From the NCBI RefSeq assembly GCF_910592395.1, contig NC_088310.1, forward strand, positions 26,369,491 to 26,429,490: a stretch of DNA of 60,000 nt. Reading direction: 5' to 3'. The notes under the pieces were generated by a model. The model did no database searches and was not told the origin of the DNA. It saw only the letters and a program-made list of their open reading frames with translations. A program made the translations under genes and the position numbers. Of the stretch, positions 25,045 to 36,500 are shown one piece after another. Position 1 is the first letter of the stretch. The number at the start of each line of letters is the position of its first letter. Source of the DNA: Lineus longissimus (Eukaryota > Nemertea > Pilidiophora > Heteronemertea > Lineidae).

Positions 25045-25475
25045 CCAGTTCTTGACCCAGTGTTCCCCAATCTGTCACCAGCCCCAGACTAGACCCTACG
25101 ATCTTACCATTGGAAGATGTGCTTCCAAACGTTGCCTGGAGTTCTATGCTGATGGGTAAGTAAATCGGACCATGACCCAGTGTTTCCCCAAAAATTTGTA
25201 GCCGTTTTCTATAGGCTAATGAGTCTGAACAACAGCAGTGTTTCCCCATATCTTATCATGTAGCCGTTCCTGATGCGTACCCCGACGGGTTCGAGTTGAT
25301 CTTAATTGACCATTGCAGCCGATGATTCTAAACAATCGAATCGGTATCACCCACGTATAGCTTTCTCCAGTGGGTTAATGAATCTGACCAACTTGACAAA
25401 TGTTTCCCCACGTGTAACCCGCTCCCAATGGGTTAATGAATCTGACCAAGTTGACCAGTGTTTCCCCATCTCTCC
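25045..25475. repeat. Degenerate tandem repeat with CAGTGTTTCCCCA core
   Basis: The core recurs at about 25056 (one T shorter), 25181, 25237, 25408 (AAATGTTTCCCCA) and 25457. The last two units are the clearest: both read GGGTTAATGAATCTGACCAA, then TTGAC and the core, about 60 bp apart. The core resembles the GAGTGTTTCCCC motif of the dispersed repeat at 4226 and 16844, so the two may be related. Confidence 0.6.
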
Positions 25476-28189
25476 TGGTGTTCAATAGATTGGATAAAAT
25501 CAGAACTATCACAGACAATCGCTGCTCTCGCCGATCAATGCCGGACGCACGCGTGCGCAGGTGCTGCCTAACACGGTAATTATCAAGTGATGGCCCTAAA
25601 TAATTAATCATTAACAATGATGAAAAGGCAAGATTGCTAATTGTTGTAACAATGGGTGGTGGACGCTGTCAATAGAGACCGTTGATGCTGGAATAAGAGG
25701 GCAGGATCGATGGTTGAGATCGTTGAGGGTAGCGGCTCCAGTTCTCTCCAAAATCTACTGAAATGTACATGTAGATTGATAGTTATCTGCGACGTATTAT
25801 AGTGTCCATGTACATTACATGTCAGGTGGGATGTTAAAACTACACGCCAACGGAAAATACTAATAGTTTTACCAAAATCTACAAATCTACTGAGATATGG
25901 TGAGACAAATGTCATGGGTTTCGACTTCTCTACAGTCAGCTCTTCTAAATGTTTTCGTCTCTTTGACGGACCAACTGTAAGTGATGGTTGCAAACGCTAC
26001 CAGTAGGCTAAACGATACCCCAAATCTGAATTCTAGAACCCAGGTGCAGACCATGCTTTGGTAAACCCGAGGGATGACCCGATACCTCAATATTGCACCT
26101 AATTCTTTATGCACGATTACAAGGGGGGCTTGACAACCAAGAAGCTGGCGGAAAGGGGATCGCCAAACTTTTGTTTCAATGGTGTATCATACACTACAAG
26201 GGAGAAAGGATCACTCGCGACACGAATATCTCTAATTGAGGGGAAGAAAAGTTGCCAGCGCAAGGACAATAAAAATGTCGCACGCGTGATCAAAAAACTA
26301 GTGTACCTTGCTTTAAAAATGGTCCCAGCTTTTTCAGTGGTGATTTTTGGAAAATGTTGGGTCAATCCTTAAGATGTTCTTTGCCGGTGCGAGATCTGGG
26401 CGTATCATAGACAGGATACGTGCGTGGAAATCATATATCTGATATTAGGTAACTTGAACCAATGGTGGCAATGAGAATGAACCAAACTAGCTGGGTCAGG
26501 TTAACCTAATGCACTTTTATATTATTCGCGCAATGTTGAGAAGTCTTTAGGACCGGAATGATACTGAATCTTGCCTTTTCTTTGACGCATGTGGGAAAAC
26601 AGTCATGTTTCACGGGTACAGGTTTGGTGCGCATGCCCTGTGACGTAATGTAGTTCAAGTCATGCGCACTAGCGGTCACGAGGAGAAAGATGGTTCCACG
26701 AAAAGGAGGAATTAAAGTTGCCCTAGCTTAATTTTTAGGGAGCAAGATCCTTTAAACTGAACATCATGGAAAGCCCCCGTGTCAACTCTTTCTGATACTT
26801 GTAGCTGAACTCATCCACAAACAGCCCTGATTTTACCTTCCTGGTCACGGTTTGAGACCAGCCAATTTTTCAAAGTTCCAAAAAGAAAATATAAGAATTA
26901 AGTACAATACATTTTATGCCCACGTGAAATGTTTGATTATAGACATTAGCGCGGATATTTCTCTTCTGTGTTACAAATCAAAGTACTAAAAAGTTAAAAC
27001 AACGCATCAAAGAAAGCCTTGTTTTCTGCCTGCCCGAGGCTTCATCGCACTCGTCCAACCATACCTTGATATCTGATCTGTTTAAACTCATCTTGCTTTA
27101 ACAAAGTCAGTAGAATGCTGACCACCTTTGTGAAACAAACCCAGCGTCTGTTTCAAACTTCAACAAGTTTTCTGTCCACAACTCAATCTGTGGGCGAATC
27201 AATTTCGAAAGCTTAAGACCACATGTACACGTATATTAAAACTGTTCCTTCCCTTGAGGAAAAAATCTAAAACTCGGAAAATCTCGGAATTATCTCGGAA
27301 AACTCAGAAATTGTTGTAAAATGCACTTTCGAAGATTGTGTCACCAGTGACCATAGTTTGGTTAATAGTTCGCAGAAATTAGCCCTATCAAACTGGACGT
27401 TCAAGTATCAATACGTAATCATCAAAGAGAACAAATAATGCACAGACTTTACCAGCAGCAGTCGCTTATCATTTTAGAAATCTAAGTATTCATTCGTAAT
27501 TTGAAAAATGGGCCTTCACAATATTTCAGTAATTTTAGTGCTACAATGTAACTTGCCACTGACGAAGGTGCATCAGTTATGCCAGCATCAGTTATAAGGG
27601 TTTAATCCGATAGAACAGCGCCGATAGTAAGAAATCCAGTGGAGAGATTGGTCCCTGCAGCTATGATCGGATTTGGCCATGGAGTCGCCTTGCTTCGGAG
27701 CAATCAGGGGTTGAATCAATTAAACATGACACCGAGAGCCAAGTGATGACGACCCCAACATCCATTTACCAAATGTGAGAATTTAAATATTTGGTTTTTG
27801 GTTGTCGATTCTCCGGTTTGAGTAAGTATTTTGAGAATCTTCTGAACAAGTAGCAATTAAAGTCTATCGTGTCGCGTGTAATTGTTTCACTAATTACTTA
27901 CCGGTATTGAAAGAAGAGATAATCTACCCTCGCATTTATTGCAAACTGAAATGACAATACCCTTGTAGCAATAAAATACTTCTGTGATCAAATTTAAATT
28001 GATTATATTGTCATTCTTATAGGTGCTGTCTAAAGTTCATTCGCAAATGTTTCGTCCGCATCGTTTGGGGCTCTGGAGATCAAAATACCAGTTGGCGTTT
28101 TTTCAACTAACATGTTTGTTTCGATAGTTCCTTCTATTAGTATGTGATAGAGATATAATGCAGTAATCTATTATCCCTCCTGTTCCCGG

Positions 28190-28440
28190 CATGTTCGTCC
28201 GGACAAGCATCGAATGCAGCTTATATAGCGCTCGAATTACTCAATAGCTGGGTATTCTCAAGCGCTTTGGGACTATCATCATCCCGGTCTCCACAGAAGT
28301 CAATCTGGGGTTTCAAGGAGCAGCTACAAAGCGCTCATTCTTGAACTCGACCAGTAGGAGAAACAAAGTGACGATTAAGCCGGGAATCGAACCCACGACC
28401 TCCAGATCATGAGTCCGACTCTCTACCACTGCGCCACCGC
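28190..28440 (-). mobile_element. tRNA-derived SINE
   Basis: Minus-strand 28440-28380 resembles a tRNA head. An A-box-like TGGCGCAGTGG lies at 28436-28426, a seven-base loop carries CAT at 28411-28409, and a B-box GGTTCGATTCC lies at 28393-28383. The acceptor arms do not pair, so it is not a functional tRNA-Met gene. The body continues to about 28190 and includes AAAGCGCTTGAGAATACC and GAGCGCTATATAAGCTG, an architecture usual for tRNA-derived SINEs of marine invertebrates. The right-hand end and target duplications are not clear. Confidence 0.75.
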
Positions 28441-29690
28441 GTCTCTTGTTTTAATAGAATGATTCGTATCATGATTTGGTTGGTGAACCATCCATAACGA
28501 ATCTGTTGCTATGATTACGAGTAGAATGACACCTTTCTCACAACAACACTGCTGCCCATTTTATGTTTCGTCATAATAATGGCTCCCCTTGGCATGTTTC
28601 GAAGGAGTTTGGGTTTTGTGCTGATTTGATAATGTCCGAAAATTAGGGATAAGCAGCAGTAAACTTAGCAACAGTAACCCATCATCATGTAATTGGAGCG
28701 TCGTTAGTATATAATTGTATTGTTACAGCGCACGAAGGCCGCACTCATTACATAAGTATAATTATATAATTGCTCGTCACTAGCTCTCCGTCAAGAGTGT
28801 TATTTATCCGCCAGTTGCTATCTAATATCTTTCAATGATCCTTTTTGGAGAAGTCACAGCCTTGAGATCCATTTCCTGAAAACCTACACATCTCACGTTT
28901 TCCGTGTCCCTTTATACATGTACTAGAGTTTTGAACTAATATGAACTTATCTAAACATATTCTTCTTCAACCACATCTTGAATACTATTATGTTTTAATT
29001 GGCCAGAGTCATCGTGTTTCCGTCAATAATCCAAAACAAAGATATTCAAACTGAATTCCATATCTCGTATCTCATAACAGAAGAATGTTCCAGACGAAGA
29101 GTGTAACATTTGACCTCTAATTACTAGTACATGTAGTTTATTCAACATTGAAATGTGAATAAAAATATGAGAAGGTAAGAAATGTATACTTCGGGATTGA
29201 ATGACAACATCATTTGTTCGCTGTCATGTGTGTTTCTTCATGTACATTGAATGTAAAGTATTGCTGTATTCACTGGTTGATTTTCTTTGTCATGGTGGTT
29301 CCTTTTGTTTTTCTTTGTACAACATTTTAATGAAGAGACACTTTATACTTGTTGTTTGTAAAGTATCTTCATGGAGAAACACTTTGAACTTGCTTTTTTA
29401 CAATAAACCATTACTCTTTTTTGTAAACTTGAAGGATGTACATGTAATCATGTACGAATAAAGAAAGAATAAATCAGTTTAAAAACATGACAGAGATGCT
29501 AAACCTACTAATAAATATCAAGAGATGATTCTATGATATAAATCTCAATTTTGCTTATATCAACACAAGCAATTTGCAGTTACCCTTGCAACCTCAAGCA
29601 GGTATCACTTAACAAATCTCTTTGTTAATCAACGCAATCGAAATTACGACCAAGGTTAATTTCCTCCAAAGATAAGAATCCATTTAACAT
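28441..29690. other. Upstream flank of the Six4/5 gene, no gene seen
   Basis: AT-rich, with no coding sequence recognised. A frame at 29201-29461 is Phe/Leu-rich low-complexity translation without a family match that I know. Confidence 0.45.
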
Positions 29691-29769
29691 GAAATGGCTT
29701 CATAATAAGGAGAGCAGTTTGTTGTCCGCACGCTCGCCTCTCCACTTCACCAGTTTACAGTCAGGCTAC

Positions 29770-30039
29770 GCCCAAATTTATGCATAACCAGCGACATCAA
29801 AGCATCTTTATAATGATTTGTTCAAATGCTGTTCGTCTGCTCGAGGCACGTGCTGGAGTTAATGGCGGCCGGTACTCCTAATGGCTGTCATCGAATGTGT
29901 TGACCAATCAGAGACGCTGTAACACAGGAGGTGCGGCGTATAAGTACAGCCCATTTGACTATTACCCGATTGACAATTGAGATTTGCAAACAGTTGAGTT
30001 TTTGTAAGTGGGTGAGAAATCAGTGAATCAGACGACATA
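29770..30039 (+). promoter_or_regulatory. Core promoter and 5'UTR of Six4/5
   Basis: A CCAAT box sits in TGACCAATCA at 29901-29910 and a TATA-type box TATAAGTA at 29939-29946. This predicts a transcription start near 29970 and a 5'UTR of about 70 bases. Further upstream are an E-box CACGTG near 29847 and an octamer-like TTATGCATAA near 29779. The spacing of CCAAT, TATA and the ATG is what a simple RNA polymerase II promoter would show. The start site is inferred, not observed. Confidence 0.6.
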
Positions 30040-30821
30040 ATGACAGACAGGGTTGATATCTCCGGCTGTGATACTCACACAATGGACATGACATCGCCAA
30101 ACTTAGACGTGGGACACTCTGATGGAAGTTTTGAAAACGGAGTCACAACCACGATGTCGGATACACCAGGCACAGCCAAATCTCTCTCGGACGGTGAAAC
30201 TACGGGAGATGAGAATATACCTAGTCCGAAACAAGGATCAGAAAATGTGACAGATTTGTTATCAGGAAAGAACTTGACATTTTCACCTGAACAGGTTGCT
30301 TGTGTTTGCGAAGCTTTACAACAGAGTGGTAACATTGACCGGCTCGCACGGTTCCTCTGGTCCTTGCCACCAAGCGAGTTATTACGGGGCTCCGAGGCGG
30401 TACTTAAGGCCCGGGCAGTTGTCGCGTTCCACAGAGGAAGCTTCAGGGAACTTTATGCCATTTTGGAATCACATAACTTTGATCCAAGTAACCACCCAAT
30501 GTTGCAGCAGATGTGGTATAAGGCGCACTATATGGAGGCCCAGAAGATCCGCGGGAGGCCCCTGGGAGCAGTGGACAAATACAGGCTGCGGAGAAAATAC
30601 CCCTTGCCGAAAACAATCTGGGACGGGGAAGAGACTGTATACTGTTTCAAGGAGAAATCACGCGCAGCGCTAAAGGAATGTTATAAACAGAACCGCTATC
30701 CAACCCCAGATGAAAAACGCAACCTTGCCAAAAAGACAGGTCTGACTCTGACGCAAGTCAGTAACTGGTTTAAAAATAGGCGACAGAGGGATCGGACGCC
30801 TCAACAGCAACATTGTAGAAA
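30040..30821 (+). CDS. Six4/5: Six4/5-class homeobox transcription factor, exon 1
   Basis: Encodes residues 1-260 plus two bases of codon 261. Residues 1-79 are an acidic, Ser/Thr-rich leader. Residues 80 to about 190 are a complete SIX protein-interaction domain ([15 protein letters not shown] ... [13 protein letters not shown]). About 191-251 is the homeodomain, with recognition helix [14 protein letters not shown] at 237-250. The junction [17 protein letters not shown] separates Six4/5 from Six1/2 ([11 protein letters not shown]) and Six3/6. Six proteins bind DNA and partner with Eya and Dach in muscle, sensory and mesoderm development. The ATG at 30040 is supported by an in-frame TGA at 30013-30015. 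The exon ends at a consensus donor, GTAAGT, at 30822-30827. If that intron is retained, translation stops at codon 262. Confidence 0.95.
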
Positions 30822-33547
30822 GTAAGTCATTACGTCATATGAAATTGTAGTGTTGTTGTCATTATTCTATGCCATGTAAGTTAGCAATATCAGACCTAAA
30901 TTTCTTCTGGTTTGACGGACACTTTTCTCCAAATTCTCTTACCAATATGGGCAAACATGAGGAGTAACGTTTTTCAACGTCCCTGGACCTTGCCGTATAT
31001 TGAAATTTTCCTGATGAATATACAAAATGGCCATTTCTGAACAGGCAAAATAGGCGAAATGATAAACTGCCACCTCAAGCATAAAAATAATTTCACTAAA
31101 CTGTTTGGATTGGTCTCGGGATAAGGAGTATTTTTTTCAATACATCCTTCATGTCCTTAGCTCGTTGAAACAGATGCTTTTCTTATTTGGTAGTTGGTTC
31201 CCTCCAACCTCATCAATATTCAAATGGCGGTGTCTCTCACATAGGCAGTTCGGTCTAGTCAACTTGTTATACGTAAAAAAATCTGTGTTAGAGCAGTGTG
31301 CTTATAACTGAATTTCAAACAAGACCCGTAACTGCTGCGTGTCCACATGGTCCGCTCAAGTTCATATTTGGCTGTAACGCGAAGCTGGCCGACGCATAAG
31401 TACTCTTGAAATGTATTTCACACTGCTTTGGCTTAATGTCACAGGTGCTTTTTCATTGTTAGGTATATATATCAATGTCAGATAGAGATATTTACGACCA
31501 CTCACTTGTGTTATGTTTCCACATCAACATGTGGTCATTTCACTTTGAATGAGTTGTTTTCCCGTTCTTTGTCATGAAAGTGTGCCAATCAGACCTGAAA
31601 TGAAATCACATATCCACGCAACAGTATTTTGTACAAGAATCTCAACAGATTCGCTTGAGAATGCGATGCCCATCAACTGCCTCATTTTGAACCATACTCT
31701 CCTCCGGAAAGCATGATGTACATTGTATACCATCTGCTTTCTGGCAATAAGTAGAATTGTATCGTCTTATAGTTGTTGAACCTCCCGACTCCACTTCTTA
31801 CCAGTAATGTGCCAAAAAGGTAACGATGTCTTTCGTTTAAGACAAACGTACCCGCTTTGAAAAAGATGGCTTGCATGATGTTGCTTCGAATGCATTTAGT
31901 GTCGTAGCTTTTGCAAAATGCGGCTTGTTTACAGAGATTTTGAGGTTCTTTTTGTTAAATATTTTGTTTCAATTCATTCAGTGGTACGTTATTTTTGTTC
32001 ACGGCTAAATTCGGTGAGAAGTGCAACCAGTGTCGTATTTACCTCGATCCTGAAGACAATATATAACTTCAGATTCGCATCCTCTTTAGCCAAACAGATG
32101 GCAAACTTGGGTCGATTACAACCAAGTTGTCAAGGTGTTTGCCATGATTCGTACCCATTGGTAACAGAATATGGACGTAGTACTGTCATGACTGTCAATA
32201 CAAGGCTTGGGGGTCTTGAGCAATGGGTAGTTTCTATCATGATCCTGAGGGCTATAACCTGAAACAAGGTTTTAGGGGTCCTGAGGCTGTTTCCACAGAA
32301 CCGGTAGGCTTGTCAGCTTCGGGGCCCAGTTAGCAACCATACAAACGCTCTCTCACGGCAAGTGTAGGAATGCATGTAATCCTGCTTTGCAAACATTAGC
32401 GCCATCAGGTTGTTTCAATAAAACACTACCGGAACACAAGAGAGAAGGCGCCATCCCTGAGGCACTGCCCGCATACATTGAACACCCAGCATCATCAGTA
32501 TATGGGCTTATACTCCTCTATTTGTCGCCTTACAAATGAACCAAGTGCTCCTCCCCTTCCAGCAAAACGAGATACTTTGGGGCTTATTGTGAATTATGAT
32601 TATTTGCACAAATCATCTGTTTCACCAATGTAATTAGATATGAGGAACCTGTGTGAGTCAGGCAATGCATGACATGTCGGCAATGTGTTTTAAATAGGTT
32701 TCGGTGGGAGAGGCTAATTGCTTGGGCAGGATTTTTGTTGTTGTATCAAGCCGGAGAGGGAAGAAGTCATTACGGAGCAACAGACGGAATATCCATCCGC
32801 ATAGTGACTAGAAAAGGCCCTTACATTTAGAATTATAAATCGAATTGTCAATACAGATACATACATGGCGACGGATTCACTCGAGCATTTGCCATGTTAT
32901 GTCAGATCATTTGCAAATCACGTTTTCCAGCCATTTCTGAACTGGAGTGACTTTCAGAGCAAAATCCGATTAAGTACTCTTGAGCTGTCTGATAAATTCA
33001 TTTGATAGTTGTAGTTCTGTTCCATCTCAGAGAAATTTAAAGGGATCCTTGTACCATTTACACGTTCCTGTCAGCGGATAAATTCGAAGCTTCTGCATAC
33101 CTCGTGATCACCCAAGCGGACAAATATCGGCACTTGACCACGTGACACCACTTGACCAATAACCACCCGTTTGTATTGGGAGAACGTGGTGAACACAAAT
33201 CGCATCACAGAAGGAGAAATTAAGGGGAAAATTAGATAAATATTATTAGGTAAACTCTCCAACAATGTCAAGATTGGTGAGAGCTTTACTTAAGCGCAAT
33301 TAGAGAGTTACCCGAGATGCAAATTGCCCGCGAGCACGGTGCAGCAATGGCCGCCAAACTCCACCACAAAACGTCACCGGCTGACATCTTATACTTTAAT
33401 GGCGGTGTCGCTTTTAAAATCTCCACAAAACACCGTGATCAGTTTAAACGGTGTGGAAATACGAGGAGGTGTGAGTTCTAAAGTGATTTTGGCTCAATCT
33501 CCACACTCCTCGTCCGTCCACGTTCTTTGGTGTGCGGGGTAGGCCGG

Positions 33548-33573
33548 AACATCTTTGATATATCAAAGATGTT
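33548..33573. promoter_or_regulatory. 26-bp perfect palindrome with two TCF/LEF-type cores
   Basis: Each 13-base arm contains ATCAAAG or its complement CTTTGAT, the high-mobility-group TCF/LEF core (A/T A/T CAAAG), arranged tail to tail around TATA. The palindrome is exact over 26 bp and stops with mismatched flanks. It lies 2.7 kb inside the Six4/5 intron. A regulatory role is inference. Confidence 0.4.
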
Positions 33574-36500
33574 GGTTGTGTCAGGAAAGGGTACGTGTCG
33601 TCTGCAACCTTTATGGCAAGATTACTCATCCTTCGGGCATTGTTCTAGAAAAAGATGATGTCAGATTTCAGATTTCAGAAGGTTGTATGCATTATCATCG
33701 GTCCGCCGATACTGATACATGTAGTTCGGAAAGAAATGACGCAGGTTTACATTATGAAGAACCCAATAGGTTAATTTTTTAATTTCTCATTCGCTTTGAG
33801 GAAGAAAAGTGTTAATTGGAAATAGGGGTCAAAGAGTACTCTCATGTTCGTGACAATTTTGCCATGTTCCTCATTTTCTGCACAAAGACGGTTGATATTA
33901 GTACGAATCCATCGATGCAGTGCCTTTATTTATTTATTAGCTTAACATTTTAGAAGTGGGTCTAATGTTTCAAAACGGCCTCCTTGGCTTTGCAACGGGG
34001 ACACTAATGCGTGTCCATCACCATATGTTAAGTTATCTCTTTAAGAGAAGGACACAGTTAGACCAGTTAGGAGTGAGGAGGCTTCCCATTCTTCGAGAGT
34101 TAACAGTGTCAACAAGACTTTTGGGCAATGCCCATTGACTGACACTTAAAGACGCTCGCGCACAATAACAGCAAATTCGAGAGGCGAGACTCTTATCTCT
34201 GGTGAATGAGTTCTTGACGTCTCAATTGTCACAGGAAGAGAATGGCCGATTGAGATTTCTCAAAACCACCTATGTCGCCTGATGGGATTTGTAAGGGCAG
34301 CTCTTCACTATCTGATACTCTGAGGCCCGTGTCATCTGCGAGAATTCCGATATCAACTTTGGGTTTTAAAAGACATTCGATTATGATGGCTTCTTATGCG
34401 TTTTCTTAATAATCTATAACTGCAAAATATGACCGCCTCCTGGCCGCGTCTCCATGCGATGTGGGATATACATTAGCTTGCTTACTACTACCAGACTACT
34501 GGTTTCGAGAGTGTTACATTCTGCACAAGAGCTGAAGAAATATATCACGACGGGGAAAATTTGAACTTAATTTTGATTATGAGATTTTTTATATTGTCGA
34601 TTTAATTTTCCATCTTTAGTATTTGCTGTATTGCCAGGGACAATAGTAACACCCGCACCAAAGGAAGCATTACGGACATTCTCACAAAAATAATCACAAA
34701 GGTCGTTTGAGAAAATAACTGCTGTTTCTCTGGCCGCTTTGTTGAAGAAACCATTTAATAAAATCTGGCTAATAAGAGAGACTTTTCTTCTGACGCTTCT
34801 TTTCAGCTGAGCCAGTGATTAGGTCGATCTGTTTACTCAAAGCAGACCAAGGTGACCTCTCGCACGACTCGAAAAAATCCAACCATGTGGTTTTTTTCTC
34901 GAACGAATAATTCAGCAGGACATTGGTGTCATAGAAAAGGGGAATAAGCAGGTTTCAAATTACTGGTTGTCAGAGTGCAACCAGCAGTCTTGTGTAGCCA
35001 CAATACTTTAACTAAACAATCAGCAGTCGTTCTCTCATAACCAATCAAAGTTTCATGTGCTAGTATTTGATTGTCGAGCGTTCATCAGCATTGTCACTGT
35101 CTGATAAGCATGTAACCGCCTTAATACCATCGATATCAGCATAAATAATGCTCAATGCGCTTTTGCGGTGGGAATGGTTCAGAGCAGGGGGGTTTCAGTT
35201 TTTAAATCGATGGACATCAAGAAACGGGGAATTCAATTGTCTCAATGGTAAAAGACTAACGCTCCGATGTGAGAGTGATTTCATGTAAATGAATTCGGAC
35301 AAGTGCCGATCGCGATGCATCGTCATTAAATCACGTTTCCGTCATTTTATGCCTGTAACTTCCTACCAACAGCACTGGCTTTCCCGGCTTGCGGCATCGG
35401 ATGATCCTAGGAGACACACTGTTCAAACCATTCACCACAAGCATTGTTTCTGCAGTATGCACATTAACCACATTATAGTTTTAATACTCGGAATACTTGT
35501 AAGCTTACATTGCCTGAAGGTCCAGCGACGACGCTAACAGATCGGTAAACGCCGGCCATTATTGACACATTTAAGTATAAAGACCTTGCGGGAATCCACC
35601 GTGGCAATATGACGTTACCAGGTGAAATGAGATGATTTCAAACCTTTTGAGGAAATTTCAATATTGGTTGACGACTCTAAAACAATCTAAAACCTGATAC
35701 TTTATGTTCATGTCGGGGCCTGTGCACTGGACCACTTAGAGACGATGCTCTACTACACCAGGCCTTACGGAACATTTCCCCCAAGGCATTGGCCCGACTC
35801 AGTCTGAGAAATGCAAATATGCGATCCTCCTGGGCCTAGCAAGACCTACTATTCTTTTTATCTAAGAGACAATTCAAATATTTTCAAGTTAGTTCTAGAT
35901 TCGTAGTTAACTTAGTTACTTCAAAGAAATCAAGCTGGTGCACTCATTCCCACGAAAGTGTCGATGGTCAGGGTCAAAAGTCTGAAGGTCATTCAAACAA
36001 CTTCCGGTGAACTCTTCTTACCCACACATTGGTGGCTTTTCAGCCTCAGTTTGATTTGTGCCTTGGCGGACCGAAGGCTGCTGTCATTGACCGGAAAGAG
36101 CCCGTTTTGTATAACTTAGACATGAAGATATGGCCATTTATATATGACATTGAAAATTGCTGATGAGTACGATGTTTATAATTGCCGAAGTGTTGCCATT
36201 TCCGTGATTGTACAATTGGTGGCCAGGTATTTGCGAAAGCATGATTCAACGTCAAGTCCCAGTTAGTTTTTTTCTCTGTTTGGCATTGTGCCGTAAGTGT
36301 CAAGAGTGTACCGCTGGGTTTAATTCACAGCACCAGATGCAAAATCAGGTAAAAACCTCTTCACATTGTCTTCTTATTTACTGGGAATACCCATGGAATA
36401 ACAGGCCAGATTAACATCACAAGGTCTGGCCGGAGAGACTGGCGAAACTATGTCAGAGCCGAGGGCAATATTGATGCTCAGAACGTAAACCAGCGGGGCC

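Noticed and set aside
28380-28440. Functional tRNA-Met gene
   Set aside because: The internal boxes and a CAT-bearing loop are present, but the acceptor arms do not pair and the T-stem has mismatches. A SINE body follows.
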